From positions 806,001 through 870,000 of the forward strand of contig NZ_CP007440.1 in the NCBI RefSeq assembly GCF_001579845.1: a stretch of DNA of 64,000 nucleotides, read 5' to 3'. Source of the DNA: Rhodoplanes sp. Z2-YC6860. Its GTDB lineage: Bacteria > Pseudomonadota > Alphaproteobacteria > Rhizobiales > Xanthobacteraceae. The notes beneath the pieces were generated by a model that ran no database searches, had not been told where the DNA came from, and saw nothing but the letters and a program-made list of their open reading frames with translations. How positions within the stretch are numbered: position 1 is the stretch's first letter; every line of letters starts with the position of its first letter. This document shows, piece by piece, positions 7,092 to 14,170 of the stretch. A program made the translations under genes and the position numbers.

Positions 7092-8156
7092 TCAGTCGAG
7101 GCGCAGCGCGTCCTTGGCGCGGTCCACGACGGCCTTCGGCGAGGCGTAGATACGGGTCACGAACTCCTGCACCGATTCGCCCGTCGACGGCGAAACGTCG
7201 AGCGACAGTTTTTGCGCCTCCGCCAGGAATTTCTCGTCCTTGGTCATGGCCACGAAGGCGGCACGCAGCGCCGCGGCGCGCTCCGCCGGAAGTCCCGGCG
7301 GCGCGACAAAGGGCCGGCCGATTGCCTGCGTGCCGAAGATCAGGTCGAACACCTGCCGGTCTTCCGGCGTCTTGGCGTAGTCGTAGACGCTCGGGATCCC
7401 GGCGAGGTCCGGATCGCGGTCGCGCCCAAGCTGGAGGAGGATCTTGAAGCGCCCGCTGCTCCAGTCGTCTTTCCATTCGGTCTTCAAGGTCGAGATCGGG
7501 ATGCCGCAGACGCCTTGCAACTCGCCGCGTGCGAGCGCGAGCTTGATCTCGGCCGAGCCTTTGTAGCCCTGGATCACCTTGAGCTTGGCGCCGAGGAGCC
7601 GCCGCACCGCCGTCGCGAACTGGGTCAGCGGCCCGCTGGTGCCGGCGCCAGCGGCTCCGACAAGGATTTCTCTGGTCAACAGCTCGTCGAACCGCGTGAT
7701 GCCGGCATGGTCCCAGACGCCGCAGACACCGACCACCGCGTCCATGTTGCCGATGAAGGTGAACTTGGCGGCGTCGAACCGGCCAGCGCCCTTGCCGAGC
7801 AGCGGTTCAAACAGTGCGGTGTGGGCAAAGTGCGCGATCACCGAGCCGTCCTTCGCCGCCACGTTGTAGGTCCAGTTGGCGGCCGCGAAGCCGGCGGCCC
7901 CGATCATGTTCTCCGGCACGAGTGTGGGATTGCCCGGGATGAAGCGGCCCATGTGCCGCGCCAGCACGCGGCCGTAGAGGTCGAAGCCGGTCCCGACCTG
8001 GTGCCCGATCATCACCGAAAGCTTGCGGCCGGCATAGAAGCGTTCGATGTCCTGCGCGGACGCCGCCTGTATCGATGTGGCGAAGGCAAGCGCAACCGCC
8101 CAAGAAACCGCCCAAGAAACCGCCCAAGAAACCGCACAAGCGATCTTCAGCGTCAT
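7092..8156 (-). CDS. Bug/TctC-family periplasmic binding protein
   Basis: A 354-residue extracytoplasmic solute receptor of the Bug (tripartite tricarboxylate transporter receptor) family. The signal peptide is hydrophobic and ends near ASAQD. It is followed by FYAGRKLSVMIGHQVGTGFD, the usual opening of the fold, and PGNPTLVPENMIGAAG, the family's PG-x-G-like ligand loop. The ATG at 8156 is chosen because it begins the signal peptide; an upstream in-frame GTG/ATG would add 15 polar residues. The signal peptide contains a tandem repeat of Ala-Val-Ser-Trp encoded by a 12-bp DNA repeat. No TctA/TctB membrane genes are nearby, as is common for orphan Bug proteins. The ligand is unknown. Confidence 0.85.
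   Translation of the reverse strand: MTLKIACAVSWAVSWAVSWAVALAFATSIQAASAQDIERFYAGRKLSVMIGHQVGTGFDLYGRVLARHMGRFIPGNPTLVPENMIGAAGFAAANWTYNVAAKDGSVIAHFAHTALFEPLLGKGAGRFDAAKFTFIGNMDAVVGVCGVWDHAGITRFDELLTREILVGAAGAGTSGPLTQFATAVRRLLGAKLKVIQGYKGSAEIKLALARGELQGVCGIPISTLKTEWKDDWSSGRFKILLQLGRDRDPDLAGIPSVYDYAKTPEDRQVFDLIFGTQAIGRPFVAPPGLPAERAAALRAAFVAMTKDEKFLAEAQKLSLDVSPSTGESVQEFVTRIYASPKAVVDRAKDALRLD
8096..8140. repeat. 12-bp in-frame tandem repeat in a signal-peptide coding sequence
   Basis: The 12-base unit CCGCCCAAGAAA occurs three times without mismatch (8096-8107, 8108-8119, 8120-8131) and is followed by a degenerate partial copy. Read on the minus strand it encodes repeated Ala-Val-Ser-Trp within the hydrophobic core of the Bug-type protein's signal peptide. 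Because the unit is a multiple of three, copy-number change would lengthen or shorten the signal peptide without a frameshift. Confidence 0.9.
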
Positions 8157-8226
8157 GGCTTCCCCGGGCGATTGCGCGGTCCGATCCGAGACGATACCCA
8201 TGTTCGGCCGTCAAAAGGAAGCGTTC

Positions 8227-9639
8227 ATGTCGATCGCACGCGAGCTCTCCGAGGCAGCGCTCAACATCCGCTACGACAACCTGCCGACGGAGGTGATCCG
8301 CGAGACCAAGCGCCTGATCCTCGACGCCTTGTCCTGCGCGATCGGTGCCTTCGATGCGGAGCCATGCCGGATCTGCCGCGAGGTCGCCCGCGAGCACGGC
8401 GGTGCCGGCGTGGCCACGCTGATTGGCGAGCGCGACAAGGTTTCGGTGTCGCAGGCGATCATCGCCAACGAGACCATGGTGCGCTACCTCGACTTCAACG
8501 ACGTGCTCTATTTTCCGAAGAGCCCGGGCAAGATCGGCGGCGCACATCCGAGCGACGCATTGCCGGCCGCGCTTGCGGTCGGTGAACGCGAGCACGCCTC
8601 GGGGAAGCAGGTGATCGCGGCGTTGGTCGCCGCCTACGAGACCATCGGCCGCATCGTCGATGCAACGGCGGAGGGGATCACGACTTTGGGTTTCCACCAC
8701 GGCTCGGTGATGCCATTCGCGGGCGCCGTGATTGCCGGCCGGCTGCTCGGGCTCGATGCCGGACAGATGACCAACGCCATGGGCATCGGCGCCTCGGCTG
8801 CGATCGGGCTTGGAATCAACGACGCCGAAGGCGAGGAGTACAACAACACCAAGAACATCGCCGACGGACTGATGGCGGAACGCGGTGTGTTTGCGGCCTA
8901 TCTCGCACGGCGCGGCTTCACCGGCCCGGACCGGATCATCGAGGGCAACAAGGGATTCGCGCACTCGCTCCTGCGCGGCGTGGAGAACTACATCGTCAAG
9001 CCGCTGCCCAACGACCACTACCTGATGCGCACCAAGATGAAATTCTTCCCGACCGAATCCACCAACCAGGGGCACCTCGCGGCTACAACGCTGCTGGTCA
9101 ACGAGCACGGCCTCAAGCCGGACGACATCGCCGAGGTGGTGCTACGCATGAGCAAGCGGACCGTGGTCCACAACGGCGACCCGGTGAAAAAATACCCGCG
9201 CAACAAGGAGGGCGCCGACCACAGCGCGTATTTCATGACCGCGCTCGCCATCGTCACCGGCGGTCGTGTCGTCCCCTCGTCCTTCAGCGACGCAGCCTAT
9301 GCCGATCCGGTGATTCACGGCCTGATCGAGAAGGTACGGCTCGAGCACGGACCCGAATACGACGCCATCACGCCGGCGGCGCTGGTCACGATTCGCACCA
9401 CCGATGGCCGTGTGCTGGCGAAGCGCGTTGATCATCCGCGCGGTACGCCCGAGAACCGGATGTCGGACAGCGAATTGCGGGACAAGTTCGTCGAGTGTGC
9501 GGGCGAAAGGATGACGTCCGATCAGATCGACCAGGTGGTGGAAACCTGCCTCGCCCTGGACACGCTCGACGATATCGGAGCGCTGATGCCGCTGCTGGCG
9601 GTTCGATCCCAACATTCCCATCCCGGTTCGGCGAGCTGA
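8227..9639 (+). CDS. MmgE/PrpD family protein
   Basis: A 470-residue protein of the MmgE/PrpD family, which includes 2-methylcitrate dehydratase, cis-aconitate decarboxylase and iminodisuccinate epimerase. Family features in order are the N-terminal helical LPTEVIRETKRLILDALSCAIG, ANETMVRYLDFNDV, HPSDALPAALAVGE near residue 105, HHGSVMPFAGAVIAGRLLG, and MKFFPTESTNQGHL near 280 where many members have a K-x-Y/F-P motif. ATG 8227 is chosen because AAAGGAAG lies five bases upstream; the frame is open further upstream but runs through the divergent gene's signal-peptide region. It is divergent from the Bug gene with 70 bases between starts. It probably dehydrates or isomerises a small carboxylate, exact substrate unknown. 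Confidence 0.86.
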   Translation: MSIARELSEAALNIRYDNLPTEVIRETKRLILDALSCAIGAFDAEPCRICREVAREHGGAGVATLIGERDKVSVSQAIIANETMVRYLDFNDVLYFPKSPGKIGGAHPSDALPAALAVGEREHASGKQVIAALVAAYETIGRIVDATAEGITTLGFHHGSVMPFAGAVIAGRLLGLDAGQMTNAMGIGASAAIGLGINDAEGEEYNNTKNIADGLMAERGVFAAYLARRGFTGPDRIIEGNKGFAHSLLRGVENYIVKPLPNDHYLMRTKMKFFPTESTNQGHLAATTLLVNEHGLKPDDIAEVVLRMSKRTVVHNGDPVKKYPRNKEGADHSAYFMTALAIVTGGRVVPSSFSDAAYADPVIHGLIEKVRLEHGPEYDAITPAALVTIRTTDGRVLAKRVDHPRGTPENRMSDSELRDKFVECAGERMTSDQIDQVVETCLALDTLDDIGALMPLLAVRSQHSHPGSAS

Positions 9640-9777
9640 TTGGGCCTCCAAGCCCCCCGTGAGCATACTGGCCAGATTTGGCAATGCGGCGTATGGTAGC
9701 GCAGCGGAGACGTGATTTCGTCGACACGCCTTTACAAAGAACAGACCCGGTGGGGTCGATCTCATAGGGAGGAATCG

Positions 9778-11046
9778 ATGGATTCCAAACGAACCACCCG
9801 CAGGAACCTCCTACGGAGCGGCGCCGCGTTGGCCGGTGGGGTGGCCTTGGGAGTACCGGTCCACGCACAAGAGCACGACCACTCGATGGCCTCGGGATCG
9901 GGCAGCGAAAACGCTTATCCGATGAACCCGTATACCAAGGAGATGATCGCCTACGGCGAGCGCTCTCATTTCGTGACCTCGGTGCGCATACCGCACCCGA
10001 TGGGCAGCAAGGCTTCGCCCGACGAGTTCGGGAAGGTGTTCCACGTGGCCTCGCCGATCCAGGATCAGGTTGGCAACATCACGCCATCGTCGCTTCACTA
10101 TATCGCGACGACCCGCCAGTCCTTCCTTCCGGACATCGATCCCAAGCAGCACACGTTGATGATCCACGGCCTGGTGGATCGGCCGCTGACCTTCACGATG
10201 GAAGACTTGAAGCGCTTCCCATCAGTCAGCCGGTTGCATTTCCTCGAATGCGCGGGAAATCGGCACACTGCGAAACACAGGACCGTGCAGGAATCGCACG
10301 GGATGACCAGCTGCTCCGAATGGACCGGCGTGCTGCTTTCTACGCTGCTGAAGGAGTGCGGCCTGAAAGGCAGTGCGACCTGGTTCGTCGCTGAAGGCGC
10401 CGAGGAAGTGAAGGGCGCCTCGAGCATGCCCATCGCCAAAGCGATGGACGACATCATCATCGCCTACGGCCAGAACGGCGAGCCCCTGCGGCCGCAGCAA
10501 GGGTTTCCATTGCGGATCATCGCGCCGGGCTTCGAAGGCATTCTGAATACGAAGTTTCTGCGGCGCATCAAGGTCGTCGACCGGTATTACATGAACTACA
10601 GCGACTACGGACATCTCAGGGAGAAGGACGAAGAGGCAGCCCTCGGCTACCAGATCGGACCGAAGTCGGTCATCACGTATCCATCCGGCACGCAGCAGCT
10701 GCCCGGCAAGGGAACCTATGAGATCTCCGGGCTGGCCTGGTCCGGCGGCGGCGCCATCAAGACCGTGGAGGTCTCCACCGATGGCGGGAAGAAGTGGAAT
10801 CCCGCCGAGCTCAAGATGACTCCACAACGCATGGCGCACGTCCGATTCGCGTATCAGTGGAATTGGGACGGCAACGAGACCGAGATTCTGTCTCGCTGCA
10901 CCGACGAGATCGGGCAGCAGCAACCGACGCTGGAGCAGATCGCCAAGTTCTTCAATAAGCCCGTCGGGAATGTGCCAGGGCTCAACAACAGCGTCATGCC
11001 ATGGAAGATCGCCAAGGACGGAAAGGTGACCAATGGGCTCGCTTAG
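9778..11046 (+). CDS. soxC: SoxC-like molybdopterin sulfite/sulfane dehydrogenase
   Basis: A 422-residue protein of the sulfite oxidase superfamily that, as SoxC, oxidises sulfane sulfur or sulfite in the periplasm and passes electrons to cytochrome c. The N-terminus has a twin-arginine signal (TTRRNLLRSGAALAGG), needed to export a folded Moco enzyme. The molybdenum-ligating Cys is in RLHFLECAGNRH near residue 158. The C-terminal half has the dimerisation-domain stretch SGLAWSGGGAIKTVEVSTDGG. A ribosome-binding site (GGGAGGA) precedes the ATG at 9778. The start of a cytochrome gene lies inside its 3' end (14 bases overlap), matching soxCD-type organisation. No other sox genes are in the window, so a SorA-like sulfite dehydrogenase role is equally possible. 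Confidence 0.85.
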   Translation: MDSKRTTRRNLLRSGAALAGGVALGVPVHAQEHDHSMASGSGSENAYPMNPYTKEMIAYGERSHFVTSVRIPHPMGSKASPDEFGKVFHVASPIQDQVGNITPSSLHYIATTRQSFLPDIDPKQHTLMIHGLVDRPLTFTMEDLKRFPSVSRLHFLECAGNRHTAKHRTVQESHGMTSCSEWTGVLLSTLLKECGLKGSATWFVAEGAEEVKGASSMPIAKAMDDIIIAYGQNGEPLRPQQGFPLRIIAPGFEGILNTKFLRRIKVVDRYYMNYSDYGHLREKDEEAALGYQIGPKSVITYPSGTQQLPGKGTYEISGLAWSGGGAIKTVEVSTDGGKKWNPAELKMTPQRMAHVRFAYQWNWDGNETEILSRCTDEIGQQQPTLEQIAKFFNKPVGNVPGLNNSVMPWKIAKDGKVTNGLA

Positions 11047-11626
11047 GCTTGCGGCGATTGCGTTGCTCCTGGGCACCCCCGTCCTCATCAGTCCCGTCCT
11101 GGTCAGCCCCGCGTTGGCGCAGTCGGCGCCAACTTATGGGTTGGGGCGCGCTACGTCCGCAGAAGAAATCCGCGCCAGGGATATCAACGTCGGTCACACC
11201 GGGGAGGAACTCCCGCCGGGCCACGGCACCCCCAAGGAAGGAGCGAAGGTCTTCGAGCTTCAGGGGTGCATCGTCTGCCATGGCGCAGAGGCCGTAGGGG
11301 GCGTGGGACCCAGGTTGAATTCGAAGACCAGCCAGGATCTTCCCATCTGGAAACGGGAGCGCATCCTGCCGTTGCGCTCACCGTTTGCGACGACCGTGTG
11401 GGATTACATCCGCCGCGGCATGCCTCTCGGGAGGGAGGGGACTCTGACCCCCGATGAGGTCTACGCGCTGACGGCCTATCTGCTCTTCCTGAACAAGATC
11501 ATCCCGGAGGACGCCGTCCTCGACGAAAAGAGTCTGCCGAACGTCAAGATGCCGATTGGCGATCACTACGCCCGGCTGCCTGAGTGGAAGCCTGGGACGC
11601 CAAGGCTTCAGGGTTACCCCTACTGA
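11033..11626 (+). CDS. Monohaem cytochrome c, SoxD/SorB-like partner of the sulfite dehydrogenase
   Basis: A 197-residue exported cytochrome. It has an N-terminal signal peptide ending near ALAQS, then one haem c site, CIVCH, at about residues 78-82. The region after the haem (GPRLNSKTSQDLPIWKRERIL and TVWDYIRRGMPLGREGTLTPDEVYALTAYLLFLN) resembles SoxD and other class I cytochromes, with a Met that can be the distal ligand. Classical SoxD carries two haem-binding domains, so this is a shorter, single-haem version. It starts inside the 3' end of the soxC-like gene and is therefore probably its electron acceptor. Confidence 0.85.
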   Translation: MGSLRLAAIALLLGTPVLISPVLVSPALAQSAPTYGLGRATSAEEIRARDINVGHTGEELPPGHGTPKEGAKVFELQGCIVCHGAEAVGGVGPRLNSKTSQDLPIWKRERILPLRSPFATTVWDYIRRGMPLGREGTLTPDEVYALTAYLLFLNKIIPEDAVLDEKSLPNVKMPIGDHYARLPEWKPGTPRLQGYPY

Positions 11627-11633
11627 CCAAAGC

Positions 11634-11661
11634 AGCTTCTGCTTCCATGGAAGCAGAAGCT
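11634..11661. promoter_or_regulatory. Perfect 28-bp palindrome after the cytochrome gene
   Basis: The 28 bases starting AGCTTCTGCTTC are their own reverse complement, giving a 12-bp hairpin with loop CATG. It begins eight bases after the cytochrome stop. There is no T-run, so a simple intrinsic terminator is not obvious. Its last four bases (AGCT) are shared with a second hairpin (11658-11687), so both cannot form at once in RNA. It could be a dyad operator in DNA or part of an attenuator-like switch. Confidence 0.6.
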
Positions 11662-11687
11662 CCGCCCTTCAGCGCGGAAGCGGAGCT
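11658..11687 (+). promoter_or_regulatory. Hairpin that would cover the ribosome-binding site of the [2Fe-2S] gene
   Basis: AGCTCCG (11658-11664) pairs with CGGAGCT (11681-11687), and inside it CTTC (11667-11670) pairs with GAAG (11677-11680). The GGAG at 11682-11685, the likely ribosome-binding site of the gene starting at 11688, lies in the right strand of this stem. The left strand overlaps the preceding palindrome by four bases. Regulation of translation by competition between the two structures is inference from pairing alone. Confidence 0.5.
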
Positions 11688-12155
11688 ATGTCTGTCAGTC
11701 TCAAGGTGAACGGTACGGTGCACAGGGTGACGGCCGATTTGGACACGCCGCTGCTCTACGTGCTGCGCAATGATCTCGGGCTCAACGGCGCCAAATTCGG
11801 CTGCGGGCTTGGTCAGTGCGGCGCCTGCACGGTGCTCGTCGACGGCGCTGCGTTACGATCCTGCGTCATGCCGATCGGTGCGCTGACGCAATCCGAGATC
11901 ATCACGCTCGAAGGTCTCGGGACGCTTGAGCACCCCCACCCGCTGCAGTCTGCTTTCATCGGGGAGCAGGCGGCGCAGTGCGGCTACTGCATTGCCGGCA
12001 TGATCATGATGGCCAAGGCGATTCTCGACCGCAACCCGCACCCGAGCGAGACCGACGTCCGGCTCGGACTTGTCGGCAATCTCTGTCGCTGCGGGGTCCA
12101 TAACCGGATTGTTGGCGCGATTCTCAAAGCCGCGCAGGCGATGGGGCGAAGTTGA
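11688..12155 (+). CDS. Ferredoxin-like [2Fe-2S] protein, small subunit type of xanthine dehydrogenase / isoquinoline oxidoreductase family
   Basis: A 155-residue protein with both iron-sulfur sites of molybdenum hydroxylase small subunits. The plant-type ferredoxin site is CGLGQCGAC (near residues 41-49), with a fourth Cys in LRSC. The second, all-helical domain has AAQCGYCIAGMI and GNLCRCGVHNRI. Such subunits normally transfer electrons from a large Moco subunit; none is encoded in this window, where a dihaem cytochrome gene follows after 25 bases. There is no signal peptide, so the protein is cytoplasmic unless carried out with a Tat partner. GGAG lies three bases before the ATG, inside a hairpin. 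Confidence 0.85.
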   Translation: MSVSLKVNGTVHRVTADLDTPLLYVLRNDLGLNGAKFGCGLGQCGACTVLVDGAALRSCVMPIGALTQSEIITLEGLGTLEHPHPLQSAFIGEQAAQCGYCIAGMIMMAKAILDRNPHPSETDVRLGLVGNLCRCGVHNRIVGAILKAAQAMGRS

Positions 12156-12180
12156 CGAGGATGAATCACGGGGTATCACG

Positions 12181-12759
12181 ATGAACAATTGTGTTTCGAA
12201 AGTTTTCGGCGTGCTCGGCGTTCTCGCCGCCCTGACCTTTCCGGCTGCTCCGGGACATGCCGCTGAAGCCCAGACCGTCCTCGGCGGCAAGTTGGTGGTT
12301 TGTGGCGTATGCCACGGTGTCAACGGCTTGCCAAAACTGGAGGGTGTTCCAATCATCTGGGGTCTGCAGGAAAATTATATCTTGAAGCAACTTCGTGAAT
12401 TCCGGCACGGAGAGCGCGCCAGCGACACCATGAAGAAGGTCGCGGTAACCCTCACCGAGGAAGAGGTGGCTCCCGCAGCGGCTCACTTCGCGACAAAGCA
12501 GTGGCCGGCCGGACCCACAAACGTCTCGTTCCCCTCGCCGCCCCCCACAATGGCGATATGCGAGGCTTGTCATCAGCAAAAGCTGGTTGGTGGCGTAGCG
12601 GCACCGCGGCTCGCAGGTCAAAAGTACGATTACTTGGTCGAGTCGATGCGCCGCTTTGCGGAAGGCGAGCGAAAAAACAGTCCCGAAATGAGCAGCCTCA
12701 TGCAGGCGATTTCGGCGTCCGACCGTGAGGCGATGGCGCGTTACATTTCAGGCCTCTGA
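12181..12759 (+). CDS. Dihaem cytochrome c (cytochrome c4/c553-like)
   Basis: A 192-residue exported protein with two haem c motifs: CGVCH near residue 41 and CEACH near 125. The halves are similar in layout, as in cytochrome c4 and related gluconate or alcohol dehydrogenase cytochromes, with MSSLMQAISASDREAMARYISGL closing the second domain. The N-terminus has a signal peptide ending near GHAAEA. The ATG at 12181 is used because it begins the signal peptide. Sandwiched between an [2Fe-2S] protein and a DsrE-like protein, it probably takes electrons from this redox cluster to a terminal oxidase. Confidence 0.85.
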   Translation: MNNCVSKVFGVLGVLAALTFPAAPGHAAEAQTVLGGKLVVCGVCHGVNGLPKLEGVPIIWGLQENYILKQLREFRHGERASDTMKKVAVTLTEEEVAPAAAHFATKQWPAGPTNVSFPSPPPTMAICEACHQQKLVGGVAAPRLAGQKYDYLVESMRRFAEGERKNSPEMSSLMQAISASDREAMARYISGL

Positions 12760-12797
12760 CTCGGGCGCAGCAAGTCATAATCCTTTAGGAGCACACG

Positions 12798-13253
12798 ATG
12801 CGCGATCTCATGCGTTCCCTGTCCGTTGCTTTCGTCCTGGGGTTGTTTGTTGCGAGTCCTGTTTCTGCGGCTGAGAATTCCAAGCAGCATCGAGTTGCAA
12901 TGCATGTCGATCAGAATGATCCCGATGTGATGAATCTTGCACTCAACAATGCCAAGAACGTCATCGAGCACTATCAAAGCCGCGGTGAAGATGTCGTTAT
13001 TGAGATCGTGGCTTACAGCGGCGGTCTTCACATGCTGCGGTCGGATACTTCCCAGGTCAAAGACCGCATCAAGGAAATGGTTGGGAAATATTCCACCAAA
13101 ATAAAATTCGCTGCTTGCAACAACACAATCCAGGGAATGGAAAAGCGTGAAGGGCACGCCATTTCCATAATCCCGGAGGCCTTCATTGTTTCGGCAGGGG
13201 TCGTGGAACTTGTGGACCTGCAGGAGCAAGGATGGAGCTATATACGGCCATGA
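12798..13253 (+). CDS. Exported DsrE-family protein
   Basis: A 151-residue protein with a signal peptide (RSLSVAFVLGLFVASPVSA, cut near AENS) followed by a DsrE/DsrF-like fold: HRVAMHVDQNDPDVMNLALNNAKNVIEHY, an IEIVAYSGGLHML strand-loop and a FAACNNTIQGM segment with the single Cys at the position often used for sulfur relay. DsrE proteins transfer persulfide sulfur or bind small thiols; periplasmic members are found next to sulfur-oxidation genes. TAGGAG lies before the ATG. The coding sequence is visibly poorer in G+C than its neighbours, so it may be a recent arrival. The function beyond sulfur-related is not established. Confidence 0.82.
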   Translation: MRDLMRSLSVAFVLGLFVASPVSAAENSKQHRVAMHVDQNDPDVMNLALNNAKNVIEHYQSRGEDVVIEIVAYSGGLHMLRSDTSQVKDRIKEMVGKYSTKIKFAACNNTIQGMEKREGHAISIIPEAFIVSAGVVELVDLQEQGWSYIRP

Positions 13254-13712
13254 TGCTCTATGTACGCGCCGACGAGGTGATCGAATAACCGGCGTTTTTG
13301 TTGCCGTGCACGAGTTCGGTTCTGACACTTAGCGTCATACAGGTCCTCAAGCCTGATGAGTCGCGCCGCGTCGATGTCAGTCGGCCGCACCAATATTTCG
13401 ATTTGCATTTCGGCAAATCACGTGTAGACGCCGAATCACCCTGTTCGTTGAGGGCGTCATCATGAGACGTCTGTTTGGCGGAGCAGGGTGTGGCGCACTG
13501 CAGGCGTGGCGAACGTAGCCACAGTCCCAGGGCGCGACGGCATCGACCGCCCCCGATGAGGGGGCCGCCTTTGGTGGCCGACGAACACCGGGTGAAGGGC
13601 CGCGGCGACGCGGTCTGGAACGAGGAAGGGGCGAAAGCCCTACTTCCGATCCGGTCAGCGTCCAGAGCGATGCCATCGCGAGAAATCGCCACGTGGAGCG
13701 CCGAGAGGGCGA

Positions 13713-13800
13713 GCGGGCTTCGCAAAGCCCGCGGGCGCCTTCAGAAAGCGCCCAGGTTTCTGCGCCGTCTCGGCGCTCCGCGCCCTCACGCATGTGAGGG
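13713..13800. repeat. Cluster of four consecutive hairpins
   Basis: Four perfect stems follow one another: GCGGGCTT / AAGCCCGC (13713-13732, loop CGCA), GGGCGC / GCGCCC (13733-13753), GCGCCG / CGGCGC (13762-13776, loop TCT) and CCCTCAC / GTGAGGG (13783-13800, loop GCAT). No open frame accounts for them. They could be a structured RNA or a decayed repeat cluster. Confidence 0.6.
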
Positions 13801-13948
13801 GAGGGAAAAGAGAGAGGCGCTGGCCCCGCGCCTGATGGGAAGGGGCCGATGAATCACGCCTGGATGAAAGGTCGACGGGATGCGCGTGAGCCGCGTGGCT
13901 GTTGGACAATTGAAGCAGGATTTTGCCGCTGCCAACCAAACGGCGGTG

Positions 13949-14058
13949 TCATTGCCGGGCTTGACCCGGCAATCCATGAGCGCGTTCCGCAAAGGCAATC
14001 GTAAAGGTGTGCTTTGTCGCGGCAGCGTATGGGCCCCCGTGTCAAGCACGGGGGTGAC
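13949..14058. repeat. Compound palindromic repeat, same architecture as the 87-nt elements
   Basis: It starts GTCATTGCCGGG and ends near GGGGGTGACG. The left arm is a perfect 9-bp hairpin ATTGCCGGG / CCCGGCAAT with loop CTTGA (13951-13973). The right arm is a perfect 8-bp hairpin CCCCCGTG / CACGGGGG with loop TCAAG (14034-14054). The GTCAT start, GTGAC end, and complementary pentanucleotide loops mirror the 87-nt repeats at 3923 and 42847, with different arm sequence. Confidence 0.7.
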
Positions 14059-14170
14059 GACCGCCTTTGTTGATGGAGGTACGGGTCCCTGCACTGCCGG
14101 TCATGCGACGAAAGCGCGGCGCATCGTGCTTGGATCCAACCCGGTGCGCCAAGCCAGACGCAAAATGCGT

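Larger units (their letters stand above)
13254..14170. other. Long intergenic region without a convincing gene
   Basis: About 0.9 kb between the DsrE gene and the convergent ABC transporter operon. Several frames are open, but all are low-complexity Arg/Ala/Pro-rich translations with no recognisable domain. What I see is a run of hairpins (13713-13800) and a compound palindrome (13949-14058). The short segment near 13262-13290 translates on the minus strand to a Ser-Ile-Thr-Ser-Ser-Ala string I associate with dispersed rhizobial repeats. Confidence 0.6.

Noticed and set aside
8096-8140. Possible CRISPR-like or other array
   Set aside because: The repeats are 12 bases, contiguous without spacers and in frame within a signal peptide.
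13475-13852. Open frame of 125 codons in the gene-free region
   Set aside because: Arg/Pro/Ala-rich, generated by hairpin DNA, with no ribosome-binding site and no recognisable fold.
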